64,000 bases of DNA from contig NC_081414.1 in assembly GCF_030272615.1 (NCBI RefSeq), positions 766,914,653-766,978,652 of the forward strand, in the 5' to 3' direction. The position numbers and the translations under genes were made by a program. Below the pieces are notes generated by a model. That model did not search any database, was not told the origin of the DNA, and was given only the letters and a program-made list of their open reading frames with translations. Shown piece by piece: positions 63,143 through 64,000 of this stretch. The number at the start of each line of letters is the position of its first letter. The first letter of the stretch is position 1. The stretch comes from Cryptomeria japonica (lineage: Eukaryota; Streptophyta; Pinopsida; Cupressales; Cupressaceae).

Positions 63143-64000
63143 GTCATATGGTGTCCTAAGGGGTCATAGGATACCATATGACCCCTACTGACACCATATG
63201 GTATCCTAAAGGCTCATAGAACACCATATGACCCCTTAGGACACCATAAGACCCATAACAACATCATATGGTGTCTTGAGGAGTCATATGGTATCCTAAA
63301 GGTTCATGAGACACCATATGACCCGTAACGACACCTGAGGGGTCATATGGTGTCCTAATGAGTCATATGATGTGTTATGGCCCTTTAAGATACAATATGA
63401 CCCCTTAGCACACCATATAACCCCTAACAATGCCATATGGTATCCTAAGGGGTTATAAGATGTCATATGGTGTCCTAAGGTGCTATAAGATACCATATGA
63501 CATGTTAGGACACAATATGACCCCTAACAACACCTAAGGGGTCATATAACACCATATGAACCCTTAGGACACAATATAACCTGTGATGACATCTAATGGG
63601 TCATATGGTGTCCTAAGTGGTCATATGATATCCTATGACCCCTTAAGACACAATATGACCCCTTAGCACACCATACAACCCCTAACAACACCATATGGTG
63701 TCCAAAGGGGTCATAGGACACCATATGACCCATTAGGACACAATATGACCCCAAAAAACACCCAAGGGATCATATGTTGTCCTAAGGGGTGATATGGTAT
63801 CCTAAGGGGTCATATGGTGTCCTAAGGGGTCATAGGACACCATATGACCCCTTAGGACACCATACGATCCATGATGACACCATATGGTGTCCTAAGGGAT
63901 CATATGACACCATATGACCCCTTAGGACATGATATGACCCCTAACGACACCTTAGGGGTCATATGGTGTGCTTAGTGGTCATATGATATCTTATGACCCC
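63143..64000. repeat. palindromic satellite family 1, array 2 continued
   Basis: Same 20-nt unit in both orientations as 51053-56534, separated from it only by the LTR insertion. It runs off the end of the window, so the full array exceeds 6.3 kb. Confidence 0.95.

Overview
The window looks like intergenic DNA from a large, repeat-rich plant genome. Two laccase genes have the standard six-exon plant laccase layout, with exons 2-4 of exactly 152, 245 and 129 bp. Almost everything else is decayed Copia, Gypsy-like and LINE retroelements, solo LTRs and palindromic satellites. The repeat load, long AT-rich spacers and element style suggest a gymnosperm, perhaps a conifer; this is inference. I see no rRNA, tRNA, bacterial or organellar genes.

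Layout: 0-4.7 kb holds retroelement 3' sequence, a 66-bp tandem repeat, a polypurine tract, an LTR and a gag-like remnant. 5.4-6.9 kb is LTR-like. 7.0-7.55 kb is a Copia reverse-transcriptase fossil on the minus strand. 8.3-17.7 kb is duplication copy A, with a LINE fossil and laccase A. 17.7-22.1 kb is an LTR remnant and a first satellite-bearing block. 26.0-30.8 kb holds two convergent intron-containing pseudogenes: a transposase-like gene on + and a multi-exon gene on - built of short phase-0 exons. 31.3-34.3 kb is a second palindromic satellite. 35.0-44.6 kb is duplication copy B, with laccase B and two solo-LTR-like insertions. 45.0-49.0 kb is a truncated Copia element. 49.0-49.45 kb is LTR fragments. 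49.45-64 kb is the second, larger satellite block, split by a complete 6.6-kb LTR element without pol.

The laccases are the only genes with a recognisable host function (extracellular multicopper oxidases, lignin or flavonoid oxidation). Laccase A keeps all copper-ligand motifs but has a 1-bp deletion at the end of exon 1, which an alternative donor 4 nt downstream could rescue. Laccase B has a nonsense codon in exon 3, a copper-ligand His-to-Arg change and a solo LTR in intron 5. A and B are about 98% identical over the gene core but clearly less in their flanks, a pattern suggesting gene conversion. All percentages are hand counts.
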